Source of the DNA: Fidelibacterota bacterium
GTDB taxonomy: Bacteria > Marinisomatota > Marinisomatia > Marinisomatales > UBA1611
Assembly: GCA_002718285.1 (NCBI GenBank)
Contig: PBAR01000037.1
Span: 1-29,671, forward strand
DNA: 29,671 nucleotides
Reading direction: 5' to 3'
Shown here: one piece after another, positions 1 to 9,115 of the stretch
How positions within the stretch are numbered: the stretch's first letter is position 1
How the letters are laid out: each line of letters begins with the position of its first letter
Notes under the pieces: model-generated
The model's input: the letters and a program-made list of their open reading frames with translations, nothing else
Database searches by the model: none
What the model was told of the DNA's origin: nothing
Made by a program: the position numbers and the translations under genes

Positions 1-1065
1 AAATTTGGTATACAAACTACTGTATATTATTCATTATATGATTCAGAAAAGTTTAAAAAAGAGTTAAATAATTCAAACATAAAATGTAAAGGGATAGATA
101 TAATAAGATTGAGTCTTGAACCGCGCATTTTTTTCCGATATATAATTACTTTTTTTAAAGATATTATTCATTTATGTTCAATTATAAAGAATGGCAATTA
201 TGATGTAGTTCAAATTAATGGAACGCCACAATATAAAGGTGCAATCGCATCTAAATTAGCAGGGGTACCTGTTGTATGGATTCTTGAAGATACAGAAATG
301 CCATTTATAATACGCAATACCACCAGGATTTTAGCAAGATATCTTGCTAGTGGAATTATAGTTACTGGTAAGAGCGTCTATGATTATTACATTAAAAACA
401 GTATAATAAAAAACAAAAAATATATTGAGATACATGCTCCAGTAGATACAAAAGTATTTAACCCAAAATTGGTAGAGCCTAATAAATTAATGATAAATAG
501 AAAAAAAATAAATATTGTAACAGTAGCAGGCGTTAGCCCCGTAAAAGGTTTAGATTATTTTATTAAAATGGCTTCACAATTAGTTAAAAATGATAAAAAA
601 TTAATTTTTTATGTTGCTGGAGCAGAATTAAGTAGTCAAAAAACATATTCGAAAATGATAAAGAGCTTGATACGTTCTTCAAACTTAAATGATGAAAATT
701 ATAAATATTATGGAATGATTGATAATGTTCAATCATTTCTAGCAGGTGCAGATATATTTGTTTGTTCATCAATAACTGAAGCTGGGCCAATGACCGTTTG
801 GGAGGCAATGTCAATGGGGAAGGCTGTTGTAACAACTGATGTAGGATCGGTTAGGCAGTATATAGAAGATGGGATTTCTGGTTATATTGTTCCAGTTGGA
901 GATACAAAGGCATTGATAAATAAAGTCCAAGATTTGATCCTTAATCCTGAATTAGCAAAAAGGATGGGAATAGTTGCTAGGGAAGTAGCAAAAGAAAAGT
1001 TAGATGTTTTGCCAGCCGCTCAAAAATATGCTGATTTTTATAAACAAGTTTTATTTAGTTCATAA
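1..1065 (+). CDS. GT4-family glycosyltransferase, 5'-truncated by window edge
   Basis: The frame is open from base 1 with no start needed, so the gene begins upstream of the window; the TTG at 109 is internal. The visible 354 residues hold the end of the N-terminal Rossmann domain and the whole C-terminal GT-B domain. The donor-site EX7E motif is present (EAGPMTVWE), followed by MGKAVVTTDVGS and an ADIFVCSS strand, as in GT4 (RfaB/WbpY-type) retaining transferases. It should add one sugar from a nucleotide donor to the lipid-linked repeat unit on the cytoplasmic face of the inner membrane. Donor and linkage cannot be told from sequence. The next gene starts 29 bases downstream, so it is probably co-transcribed with the amidotransferase trio. 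Confidence 0.9.
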   Translation, partial: KFGIQTTVYYSLYDSEKFKKELNNSNIKCKGIDIIRLSLEPRIFFRYIITFFKDIIHLCSIIKNGNYDVVQINGTPQYKGAIASKLAGVPVVWILEDTEMPFIIRNTTRILARYLASGIIVTGKSVYDYYIKNSIIKNKKYIEIHAPVDTKVFNPKLVEPNKLMINRKKINIVTVAGVSPVKGLDYFIKMASQLVKNDKKLIFYVAGAELSSQKTYSKMIKSLIRSSNLNDENYKYYGMIDNVQSFLAGADIFVCSSITEAGPMTVWEAMSMGKAVVTTDVGSVRQYIEDGISGYIVPVGDTKALINKVQDLILNPELAKRMGIVAREVAKEKLDVLPAAQKYADFYKQVLFSS

Positions 1066-1094
1066 AATAACCATTTGAATAATAAATAAAATTC

Positions 1095-2222
1095 ATGAAA
1101 AAAATATGTAATAATTGTGTAATGGATACTTCTGCTCCCAAAATAGTTTTTGATAAATATGGCATATGTGAATATTGTAATAATTATAAAAATAACATTT
1201 TAAGTCATTGGAATCCCAAAGGCATGGGTGAAGAAAAACTCGAACCAATTCTTAGTAAAATAATCAAAGAAGGGAAAAATAAAGTACATGATTGTTTAAT
1301 TGGCGTGAGTGGAGGAGCTGACAGTAGTTATCTTGTGCACTTGGCAAAGAAAAAACTTGGATTGAATCCATTGATTTTTCATGTTGATGCAGGTTGGAAT
1401 TCAAAGATATCTGTAAATAACATTGAAAAGCTAATTGATTCTTTAGGTCTAGATCTATTTACTGAGGTAGTAGACTGGAGTGAGATGCAAGATCTTCAAT
1501 TGTCATTTTTCAAGGCTCAAGTGCCACATCTTGATGCACCCCAAGATCATGTATTCTTTGCATCACTTTATAATTTTGCAGTTAAGCATAAGATTAAATA
1601 TATATTAACAGGTGGGAATTATTCTACTGAATGCATACGTGAACCACTAGATTGGATATATCATGCATCTGATTTAAGGCAACTTAAAGATATTCATAAT
1701 CAGTTTGGCACTGTTCCTCTAGCATCATTTCCAACATCAGATATTTTTAAGTCTAATTTATATTATAAGTATGTTAAAGGAATGAAAGTAATAAGGCCCC
1801 TCGATTATTTTCCTTATAAAGTTTCTAAAGCAATGAATGAATTAAATGAGCTATATGGATGGGAGCCATATAAGCATAAACATTATGAATCAAGATTTAC
1901 TCGATTTTTTGAAGGATATTGGTTGCCACAAAAATTTGGATACGATAAAAGAAAAACCCATTTTTCAAGTTTAATTCTTACAGGTCAAATGACAAGGAAT
2001 GAAGCTATAGAAGAACTAAAAAACCCAGCTTATGATCAAGAAGATATGAGAAAAGATTTTAAATTTGTTGCAAAGAAATTAGGTTTAACATCGAATGAAC
2101 TTGATAAGATAATGAAAGGAGAAAATCGAACTTATAAAAATTATAAAAACAACATGTTTATTATAAATATGAGTACAAAAGTTTTTACCTTTTTTAAAGG
2201 CAATAGACAAATATTTAAATGA
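1095..2222 (+). CDS. wbpG: N-acetyl sugar amidotransferase (WbpG/PseA-like)
   Basis: A 375-residue protein of the WbpG/LegG/PseA family. These enzymes use ATP and ammonia to turn an N-acetyl group of a UDP- or CMP-activated sugar into an acetamidino group. The N-terminus has two CxxC pairs (Cys5/Cys8 and Cys25/Cys28), likely a metal site. The PP-loop ATP-pyrophosphatase motif SGGADSS lies at residues 72-78. The ATG at 1095 is used because the family begins with this CxxC segment. Its stop overlaps the HisH-like start by four bases (ATGA), so the ammonia-donating partner is translationally coupled. In Pseudomonas aeruginosa O5 the same three genes act on the ManNAc3NAcA residue of B-band O antigen. 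Here the substrate is inferred from the WbpB/D/I genes further along. Confidence 0.88.
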   Translation: MKKICNNCVMDTSAPKIVFDKYGICEYCNNYKNNILSHWNPKGMGEEKLEPILSKIIKEGKNKVHDCLIGVSGGADSSYLVHLAKKKLGLNPLIFHVDAGWNSKISVNNIEKLIDSLGLDLFTEVVDWSEMQDLQLSFFKAQVPHLDAPQDHVFFASLYNFAVKHKIKYILTGGNYSTECIREPLDWIYHASDLRQLKDIHNQFGTVPLASFPTSDIFKSNLYYKYVKGMKVIRPLDYFPYKVSKAMNELNELYGWEPYKHKHYESRFTRFFEGYWLPQKFGYDKRKTHFSSLILTGQMTRNEAIEELKNPAYDQEDMRKDFKFVAKKLGLTSNELDKIMKGENRTYKNYKNNMFIINMSTKVFTFFKGNRQIFK

Positions 2223-2830
2223 TTACAGTAATTAATTATGGTTTAGGAAATATTAATGCAATAAAACGAGTCTATAATAATTTGAATGTTCCGGTAAAGA
2301 TTGCAACTAATGTGAATGATTTGGAGAATTCACAAAAATATATTTTACCTGGTGTTGGAGCTTTTGATTATGCGATGCAAAAGCTTGAGGAATCTGGCTT
2401 GAAAGATATTCTAAATCATAAAATTATTAATGAAAAGAAATATATTCTTGGAATTTGTGTCGGTATGCAAATTATGGCTAAATCTAGTGATGAAGGAAAG
2501 TTATCTGGACTTGGTTGGTTAGAAGCTGATGTAAAAAAATTAGATGATATCAATGATGGTGGGCTATCTATTCCACACATGGGTTGGAATAACATTATCC
2601 CAAATAAAAGATCACCAATTTTGAATGGATTAAATTCAAAATCCAGATTTTATTTTTTGCATTCATATTATCTAGAAACACATTTTTCTGATATAATAAT
2701 TGCTAAAGCAAATTATGGGAATGATTTTATTTGTGCAATTAATCAAAATAATATTTATGGCGTACAGTTTCATCCAGAGAAAAGTCACAATCAAGGCATT
2801 GAATTGCTAAAAAATTTTGCGGAGCTATAA
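2219..2830 (+). CDS. hisH: HisH-like glutamine amidotransferase subunit for sugar amidination
   Basis: A 203-residue class I glutamine amidotransferase. The nucleophile is in GICVGMQ (Cys80), and GVQFHPEKS supplies His185 and Glu187, so the catalytic triad is complete. The oxyanion-region motif PGVGAFDYAM is also present. It should hydrolyse glutamine and pass ammonia through the HisF-like barrel. Its neighbours are a WbpG-like enzyme upstream (4-base overlap) and a HisF-like gene 2 bases downstream. No other histidine-pathway gene is present, so the ammonia most likely goes to sugar amidination (the HisH2 role in Pseudomonas) rather than to imidazole glycerol phosphate. Confidence 0.9.
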   Translation: MITVINYGLGNINAIKRVYNNLNVPVKIATNVNDLENSQKYILPGVGAFDYAMQKLEESGLKDILNHKIINEKKYILGICVGMQIMAKSSDEGKLSGLGWLEADVKKLDDINDGGLSIPHMGWNNIIPNKRSPILNGLNSKSRFYFLHSYYLETHFSDIIIAKANYGNDFICAINQNNIYGVQFHPEKSHNQGIELLKNFAEL

Positions 2831-2832
2831 AC

Positions 2833-3597
2833 TTGCTTTTACCAAGAATAATTCCATGTCTTTTGCTTAAAAATAATGGACTTGTTAAAACAATCAATTT
2901 TAAAAATTCAAAATACATTGGTGATCCAATCAACGCAGTAAGGATTTTTAATGAAAAAGAGGTAGATGAACTTATTGTATTAGACATTGATGCTTCAGTT
3001 AATAATCAGGAGCCTAATATTGATATGATTTCAAATCTCGCTTCAGAATGTTGTATGCCACTTTGCTATGGTGGCGGAATTAAAACAATCAGTCAAATAA
3101 AAATGATTATAGAGCTGGGTGTTGAAAAAATTTCGCTGAGTTCGATTGTAATCGAAAACCCTGGTTTAATTAAGGAAGCTTCTAAAATCGTTGGGAACCA
3201 AAGCATTGTCGTTACGATAGATGTAAGAAAAAAAGGCGATAATTTTATTGCTTTTACGCATAATGGAAATATTGACACAGGATTTAACGCTATTGATTTA
3301 ATTGAAAAATTTCAAGAAGACGGTGCGGGAGAAATAGTAATTAATTCTATAGATGATGATGGAGAAATGACTGGTTATAACTTCGATTTAATTAATCGAA
3401 TTATAAAGGTTATATCTGTGCCTTTAACAGTGATTGGAGGTGCTGGAAGTATAGAAGATATAAAATCATTAATAAATTCATTTGGTTTGATCGGAGCCTC
3501 AGCTGGAAGTCTATTTATTTTTAAAGGTATTTATAAAGCTGTACTAATTAATTATCCAAATAAGGAAGAGAAAGAAACAATTTTTCTTCCGATGTAG
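2833..3597 (+). CDS. hisF: HisF-like barrel, ammonia-channel partner of WbpG
   Basis: A 254-residue (beta/alpha)8 barrel of the HisF family. The TTG at 2833 is chosen because it gives the family N-terminus (LLPRIIPCLLLKNNG), and no ATG fits. Asp130 of the classical pair is kept (VVTID), but position 11, the catalytic acid/base Asp of true HisF, is Leu. Phosphate-site-like glycine motifs remain (CYGGGI near 78-83 and VIGGAGS). Loss of Asp11 argues against a role in histidine synthesis and fits a HisF2-type protein that mainly conducts ammonia from HisH to WbpG. A promiscuous histidine role is not excluded but looks unlikely. Confidence 0.87.
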   Translation: MLLPRIIPCLLLKNNGLVKTINFKNSKYIGDPINAVRIFNEKEVDELIVLDIDASVNNQEPNIDMISNLASECCMPLCYGGGIKTISQIKMIIELGVEKISLSSIVIENPGLIKEASKIVGNQSIVVTIDVRKKGDNFIAFTHNGNIDTGFNAIDLIEKFQEDGAGEIVINSIDDDGEMTGYNFDLINRIIKVISVPLTVIGGAGSIEDIKSLINSFGLIGASAGSLFIFKGIYKAVLINYPNKEEKETIFLPM

Positions 3598-3655
3598 TTT
3601 TATTAATGATAAAAAATATTTCAAAAATAATTATTTATTGAGTTCTCTAATTTTT

Positions 3656-4657
3656 ATGCAAAATAAAATAAAAATTTTTCTAACGGGTGGCTCAGGATTT
3701 ATTGGGACTAACTTATGTGATTATTTAATTGAGAAAGAAATTGATTTTATCAATATTGATATAAACAAACCAAAAGTCACTAGTCATTTTGGTTATTGGA
3801 AGGAAATAGACATTAGAGATATAAATCCGCTCGAAAAAATATTTCATTCTTTTCAGCCAACTCATGTGTTAAACCTTGCTGCTGATTTAGGTATGGATCA
3901 TAATAGCCTCGATAATCTTCAGACAAATATTGTTGGAGTAGAAAATATTGTCAATGCGATAAATACGGTGGCTTCAGTCAAAAAAGCGCTATTTGTCTCA
4001 TCACTGTTGGTTTGTGAAAATGGATACATACCAAAAAATGAGTCAGATTATTGTGCGCCAAATTTTTATGGTGAAAGCAAAGTTATAGGCGAGAAAATAA
4101 TACGGGAAAACAAGTTAAATTGTGAATGGGCAATTATTCGTCCCACATCTATCTGGGGCCCATTGTTTGATTATTCTTATAAAGATTTTTTCAAAACAAT
4201 TGATAAAAACAGGTATTTCCATATTGGTAATAATGAATTTCAGAAGCCTGCATCTTTTGTGGGAAATACTGTATATATGATGATGAAAATACTATTGGAA
4301 AGTAATCCAAATACTAATAATGAAACATTTTATTTAGCAGATTACCCATGGTATTCAACGAGAAAGTGGGCGATAACTATTCAAACAATATTAAATACTA
4401 AGAGGATTAGAACTGCGCCGATTTGGATGCTCAGAATCATTGCAAAATTTGGTGATATATATAAAGTAATTATTAAAATTGATCCACCCCTAACCTCATT
4501 TAGGTTAAATAATATGCTGACAGGTGGGGCATATCCGTTAGAAAATACAAAAAAGATATGTGGTGATCTACCATTTGATCTAAATGAATCTGTTTATAGG
4601 ACAGCAGAATGGATGTATGAAAATAATCTGATTAAACATAAACCAGGTAGAATATGA
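3656..4657 (+). CDS. NAD(P)-dependent sugar epimerase/dehydratase (extended SDR)
   Basis: An extended short-chain dehydrogenase of 333 residues if begun at the ATG at 3656. A longer in-frame TTG at 3638 adds six residues ahead of the nucleotide-binding strand and is less likely. The NAD motif GGSGFIG is at 11-17, and the catalytic YxxxK is at Tyr138/Lys142 (FYGESK), preceded by Ser115/Ser116. Such enzymes act on nucleotide sugars as 4-epimerases, 4,6-dehydratases or 4-reductases; the reaction is not readable from sequence. The next gene overlaps by four bases (ATGA at 4654), so the two SDRs are coupled. It follows the HisF-like gene after about 58 bases with no obvious promoter. Confidence 0.85.
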   Translation: MQNKIKIFLTGGSGFIGTNLCDYLIEKEIDFINIDINKPKVTSHFGYWKEIDIRDINPLEKIFHSFQPTHVLNLAADLGMDHNSLDNLQTNIVGVENIVNAINTVASVKKALFVSSLLVCENGYIPKNESDYCAPNFYGESKVIGEKIIRENKLNCEWAIIRPTSIWGPLFDYSYKDFFKTIDKNRYFHIGNNEFQKPASFVGNTVYMMMKILLESNPNTNNETFYLADYPWYSTRKWAITIQTILNTKRIRTAPIWMLRIIAKFGDIYKVIIKIDPPLTSFRLNNMLTGGAYPLENTKKICGDLPFDLNESVYRTAEWMYENNLIKHKPGRI

Positions 4658-5598
4658 ATAATAAAAAAATAAAGATTTTAGTAACAGGCGGTGCCGGGAA
4701 TATTGGCACTAACCTATGTAATGAATTACGATCTAGAGGCCATCATGTGATAGCCGCAGATCTTTATAACACAGAAAGAGATGACTATATTAGATGTGAT
4801 GTCAGCAATTACAGGCAGGTGCAACATGTTTTTGATGAGTTGGGAGCATTCGATTTTGTTTACCACTTGGCAGCAGAATATGGTCGTTGGAACGGGGAAG
4901 CATATTATGAAAATTTGTGGCAAACAAATAATGTGGGTACAAAACATATTTTGCGATTACAAGAAAAGCTAGGCTTTAAACTCATTTTCTTTTCTTCCTG
5001 TGAAGTATATGGCGATTATGATGGCTTCATGACTGAAGATGTGATGGTGGATAATAAAATTAGTGATACATATCAAATGAATGATTATGCTATAACAAAA
5101 TGGGCAGGTGAACTCATGTGTCTGAATTCTACTGCTATGTTTGGAACGGAAATTGTAAGGGTAAGACCGTTAAATTGCTATGGTCCTCATGAACATTTCA
5201 CGCCTTACCGGGGATTTATACCAAAATTTATTTATCATGCCCTCAATAATAAACCCTACACGGTTTATAAAGGACATAAACGAATTATTGACTATGTGGA
5301 AGACTCCTGTGGTACATTTGCCAATATCGTCGATAATTTTATTCCAGGTGAAGTATATAATGTTGGTGGCCGCGTCGAGTGGGAGAAGGACATTAAAGAA
5401 TATTCTGATATTGTATTAAAAGTAGTTGGTAAAGATGATTCTTTAGTTGAATACAAAGAAGCGGAAGCATTTACAACAATCATTAAAACAGTCGATTTTT
5501 CTAAAGCAATAAAAGATCTAGACCATAACCCTGTTGTTGGTCCCGAAGAAGGAATTCAAAGAACTGCCGCTTGGATGAAAAACCAGTATCAGCTTTAA
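4654..5598 (+). CDS. NAD(P)-dependent sugar epimerase/dehydratase (extended SDR)
   Basis: A complete 314-residue extended SDR. It has GGAGNIG at residues 12-18, Ser114/Ser115 before the VYGDYD loop, and catalytic Tyr145/Lys149 in DYAITKW. It resembles UDP-glucose 4-epimerase and dTDP-glucose 4,6-dehydratase relatives (RPLNCYGPHEHF and a late IIDYVEDSC stretch), but I cannot assign the reaction. The start overlaps the previous SDR stop by four bases. It is clearly a different subfamily from its two SDR neighbours, not a recent duplicate. Likely cytoplasmic, modifying a UDP- or dTDP-sugar for the left module. Confidence 0.85.
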   Translation: MNNKKIKILVTGGAGNIGTNLCNELRSRGHHVIAADLYNTERDDYIRCDVSNYRQVQHVFDELGAFDFVYHLAAEYGRWNGEAYYENLWQTNNVGTKHILRLQEKLGFKLIFFSSCEVYGDYDGFMTEDVMVDNKISDTYQMNDYAITKWAGELMCLNSTAMFGTEIVRVRPLNCYGPHEHFTPYRGFIPKFIYHALNNKPYTVYKGHKRIIDYVEDSCGTFANIVDNFIPGEVYNVGGRVEWEKDIKEYSDIVLKVVGKDDSLVEYKEAEAFTTIIKTVDFSKAIKDLDHNPVVGPEEGIQRTAAWMKNQYQL

Positions 5599-5622
5599 AA
5601 TAAAACAAAAAGGAATAATTAA

Positions 5623-6726
5623 ATGAATGAATTCGAATATAGAGTCAAACTAGTTGATGATTATTTAACCAAACTAAATCTATCTAGTGAAATAACAGAT
5701 TATTATAAAGGTAGGAATATTCTTGTTACAGGTGGCGCTGGTGCAATAGGTAGCAATCTAGTCACTGTTTTATCAAAACTAGTGGGCGATGAAGGTATTA
5801 TAATTGTGTTAGATAATTTAAGTGCTATTAAGGGAGATGACCCCATAGATTTACCGCCATTGTCTAACATTATGTTTGTGAATGGGGATGTGCGAAATGA
5901 TATTGACTTAAAACGAGTATTTCGAGAAAAGCCAACAATCGTTTACCATTTAGCAGCTTTTTTTGCAAATCAAAATTCTGTTGATTACCCCGAGAACTCT
6001 GCTGACGTAGATATTCAAGGGATGATTAAATTATTAGATTTGGCGCAATTTACAGGGGTTGATAGATTTGTCTATGCATCAAGTGGATGTGCAATTTATG
6101 GATCGTATGGAGAAATGCCTCTTAAAGAAGATTTTATTTCTATGCACCTTACAACACCATATCAAATAAATAAAATGGCTGGCGAAATGTATTCTAATTT
6201 CTATTTCCATCATTATGGATTAAAAACAGTCAATTGTCGATTTTTTAATTCATTCGGTCCTGGAGAAGTACCAGGACAGTATCGTAATGTGATTCCAAAT
6301 TTTGTGTATTGGTCAATGTTAGAAAAATCCTTACCACTAACGGGCACGGGTGATGAAACAAGAGATTTTACTTACGTCCTTGATTTGGTGCAGGGCCTTA
6401 TTAAAGCAGCTTATTATGATGATGCTATTGGACAAGCTTTTAATCTTGCATCAGGAAAAGAAACCAAAATAAAGGATATGATTTCAATGGTCAATAATGC
6501 AACAGGTAATTCAACGCACATTACGCAATTTCCAGCAAGAAAGTGGGATACAAAAAAAAGGCTATTAGCATCAATTGAATTGGCAGGTAAATTAATAGAT
6601 TATAAGCCGATTACTCAATTTGAATATGGGTTAAAAGAGAATATGAAGTGGTTCAAATTGAATTGGGATAGAATACAAGAGGCTGCAGACTTTCCAATCG
6701 GAATGAGTAGTGCTGTTAGAAAATAA
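5623..6726 (+). CDS. NAD(P)-dependent sugar epimerase/dehydratase with N-terminal extension
   Basis: A 367-residue extended SDR, longer than its neighbours because about 30 residues precede the nucleotide-binding strand (NILVTGGAGAIGSN, motif at 37-43). Catalytic residues are Tyr180 and Lys184 (YQINK), with a YASSG strand at 151-155. The RFFNSFGPGE motif is typical of UDP-sugar 4-epimerase/decarboxylase-like SDRs. The start has one of the clearer ribosome-binding sites here, AAGGA about eight bases before the ATG. It is the third SDR in a row, and the UDP-GlcNAc 2-epimerase follows 19 bases later. The exact sugar is unknown. Confidence 0.85.
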   Translation: MNEFEYRVKLVDDYLTKLNLSSEITDYYKGRNILVTGGAGAIGSNLVTVLSKLVGDEGIIIVLDNLSAIKGDDPIDLPPLSNIMFVNGDVRNDIDLKRVFREKPTIVYHLAAFFANQNSVDYPENSADVDIQGMIKLLDLAQFTGVDRFVYASSGCAIYGSYGEMPLKEDFISMHLTTPYQINKMAGEMYSNFYFHHYGLKTVNCRFFNSFGPGEVPGQYRNVIPNFVYWSMLEKSLPLTGTGDETRDFTYVLDLVQGLIKAAYYDDAIGQAFNLASGKETKIKDMISMVNNATGNSTHITQFPARKWDTKKRLLASIELAGKLIDYKPITQFEYGLKENMKWFKLNWDRIQEAADFPIGMSSAVRK

Positions 6727-6745
6727 TAATGGAAATATTCAATAA

Positions 6746-7864
6746 ATGAAAAAGGTTGTTTTTATTTTTGGAACCCGCCCTGAAGCCATAAAAATGGCTC
6801 CGGTTATAAACAAATTCAAAAAAGATAATATAAATTTTAAAACAATTGTTGTAGTTACTGGACAACACCGGGAAATGTTAGATCAAGTTTTACTTTTGTT
6901 TAAAATAGTACCAGACTATGATCTGAATTTAATGGCACCAAATCAAACTTTAGAGGCCCTTACTAGTAATATATTGATTGGGGTTTCAAAAATATTAGAG
7001 AAATTAAAACCAGATTTGATATTTGTGCAGGGGGATACAACCACGACGTATGCATCATCGCTTGCTGCATTTTATAAAAGAATACCGGTAGTACATATTG
7101 AAGCTGGGTTAAGAACTAATAATATTTATTCACCTTTTCCTGAAGAAATTAACAGAAGAATGACCACATCTATGGCATCCTACCATTTTCCGCCAACAGA
7201 ACAGTCAATGCAAAATTTATTGAGTGATGGTGTACAAGATAATGAAATAAAAGTCGTTGGGAATACAGTTATTGATGCGTTATTAACAGTTTCTAAGAAA
7301 CTTGAATCAATCTCAAATGAATATGAAAAATATTTTAATAAGTACAATATTAATTTCAATAAAAAAACAATACTTGTTACAGGTCATAGAAGGGAGAGTT
7401 TTGGTGAAGGGTTCGAAAATATTTGTTTGGCAATCCAAAAGATAGCAGAAAATCAAAAAATTCAAATTATTTATCCTGTACATTTAAACCCGAATGTCCA
7501 AGAACCAGTTTCGAGGATATTAGGTAATCTTAAAAATGTGTATTTAATTCCCCCGCAGGATTATGTTCCTTTTATTTATTTGATGAAAAATGCACACATT
7601 ATCTTAACCGATTCTGGTGGCGTTCAGGAAGAAGCCCCTTCGTTGGGTAAACCTGTATTAGTTATGAGAGATACCACCGAAAGGCAAGAAGGTATTGACG
7701 CCGGTACAGCTAAATTAGTGGGGACTGATTTTTCTAAAATAGTCAATTCAGTAGAGATATTATTAACGAATAATGATGAGTATATTAAAATGGCTAAATC
7801 AGTAAACCCTTATGGGAATGGATATGCTTCAGAAATGATTTATAATTATTTTTTAACCAATTGA
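6746..7864 (+). CDS. wecB: Non-hydrolysing UDP-N-acetylglucosamine 2-epimerase (WecB-like)
   Basis: A 372-residue epimerase interconverting UDP-GlcNAc and UDP-ManNAc (or the matching 2-epimers of a modified HexNAc). All family motifs are present: GTRPEAIK (9-16), [16 protein letters not shown] with Asp97, HIEAGLRT with Glu119, FPEEINRR with Glu133/Glu134, GHRRES (213-218), and the C-terminal DSGGVQEEA plus RDTTERQEG. This is the classical WecB/MnaA subgroup, distinct from the WbpI-like paralogue at 18754. An alternative is a FnlC/WbjD-type 2-epimerase of the L-FucNAc pathway, but no FnlA/FnlB-like gene is seen. The stop overlaps the next start (TTGA). Confidence 0.92.
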   Translation: MKKVVFIFGTRPEAIKMAPVINKFKKDNINFKTIVVVTGQHREMLDQVLLLFKIVPDYDLNLMAPNQTLEALTSNILIGVSKILEKLKPDLIFVQGDTTTTYASSLAAFYKRIPVVHIEAGLRTNNIYSPFPEEINRRMTTSMASYHFPPTEQSMQNLLSDGVQDNEIKVVGNTVIDALLTVSKKLESISNEYEKYFNKYNINFNKKTILVTGHRRESFGEGFENICLAIQKIAENQKIQIIYPVHLNPNVQEPVSRILGNLKNVYLIPPQDYVPFIYLMKNAHIILTDSGGVQEEAPSLGKPVLVMRDTTERQEGIDAGTAKLVGTDFSKIVNSVEILLTNNDEYIKMAKSVNPYGNGYASEMIYNYFLTN

Positions 7865-9081
7865 ATATATTAATTGTAACGCAGTATTTTTATCCTGAGA
7901 ATTTCAGAATAAATGATTTTGCGATAGAGTTTAAAAATAGAGGGCATAATGTAACAGTTCTAACAGGGACACCAAATTATCCCGGTGGAAAATATTATAA
8001 CGGATATGGGGTTTTTAAAAAAACCCGGGAAATATATAAAGACATTAAGGTTATCAGATCTCCCATTGTCCCGAGGGGGTCAGGCTCGGCAATTAGGCTG
8101 GCGTTAAATTATTTTTCTTTTATATTGGGGGGGATACTTACATCATTTTCATTACTTAATAATAAATTTGATATTATTTTTGTTTTTGAGCCATCTCCTA
8201 TTACTGTATGTATTCCTGCTATATTTATTAAAAAGATAAAAAGAATACCAATATGCTTCTGGGTGCTTGATTTGTGGCCTGAAAGTGTTGTATCTGCTGG
8301 TAATTTAAAAACAGGAATAATCCCAAAGCTTTTAAACCCAATGGTAAAATTTATCTATAAGCATTCCGACAAGATATTAGTCTCATCAAAAGGTTTTGTT
8401 ATCTCTATATTAGAAAAAGGAGTGGAAAAAAATAAAGTGTCATTTTTCCCTCAGTGGGCCGAAATAATTTTTAAACCTATTCGATATGATCCTTACCTTC
8501 TAGGAACCATACCAAAAGATAGCTTTAAAGTTATGTTTGCTGGGAATATAGGTGAAGCTCAGGATTTCCCTTCAATTCTTGATGCAGCTAGACTTTTAAA
8601 AAGTAACATTAAAATACAATGGGTTATATTAGGTGGCGGGCGGAAAAAAGGATGGGTAGAATCAAAAATAAAGGAATATAATTTAGAAAACAACTTTCAT
8701 CTATTAGGTAGTTTCCCTTTAGACATGATGCCTGCTTTTTATTCGCAAGCAGACTGTTTACTTTTTTCATTAAAAAAGGAACATATATTTTCAATCACGA
8801 TCCCTGCGAAAGTGCAAACATATTTAGCTTGCGCTAAGCCAGTCGTAGCAATGATCGATGGGGAAGCTGCAAAAATGATTGATGATGCAAAAGCCGGGTT
8901 ATCCGGCCCGTCCGAAAGGCCAGAATTACTTGCAAAAAATATTGAAACACTAAGTTTGCTAGATTCCATTCAGTTAGATAAACTTGGTCAAAACGCATTA
9001 ACCTATTATAATAAGGAATTTGAAAGAAGTATGTTAATGGATAGAATGGAAAATATATTTTATAGCATGGTGAGAAAATAA
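7861..9081 (+). CDS. WbuB-like GT4 glycosyltransferase
   Basis: A 406-residue GT-B glycosyltransferase of the WbuB-like GT4 subgroup, recognisable from its opening ([16 protein letters not shown]), [12 protein letters not shown] and [13 protein letters not shown]. The only start giving this N-terminus is TTG at 7861, which overlaps the previous stop as TTGA. The E. coli O26 relative transfers L-FucNAc, but donor specificity is not conserved across the group. A second member at 25888 shares the PNYP and WPESVV signatures. A hydrophobic patch around residues 83-105 and another near 118-140 may anchor it to the membrane. Confidence 0.88.
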   Translation: MNILIVTQYFYPENFRINDFAIEFKNRGHNVTVLTGTPNYPGGKYYNGYGVFKKTREIYKDIKVIRSPIVPRGSGSAIRLALNYFSFILGGILTSFSLLNNKFDIIFVFEPSPITVCIPAIFIKKIKRIPICFWVLDLWPESVVSAGNLKTGIIPKLLNPMVKFIYKHSDKILVSSKGFVISILEKGVEKNKVSFFPQWAEIIFKPIRYDPYLLGTIPKDSFKVMFAGNIGEAQDFPSILDAARLLKSNIKIQWVILGGGRKKGWVESKIKEYNLENNFHLLGSFPLDMMPAFYSQADCLLFSLKKEHIFSITIPAKVQTYLACAKPVVAMIDGEAAKMIDDAKAGLSGPSERPELLAKNIETLSLLDSIQLDKLGQNALTYYNKEFERSMLMDRMENIFYSMVRK

Positions 9082-9115
9082 ATACTATTTATGTGTTGAG
9101 GTTTTATTTGAATTT

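Noticed and set aside
2219..3597. A histidine biosynthesis operon fragment
   Set aside because: Only HisH and HisF are present, next to a WbpG-like enzyme, and the HisF-like protein lacks Asp11.
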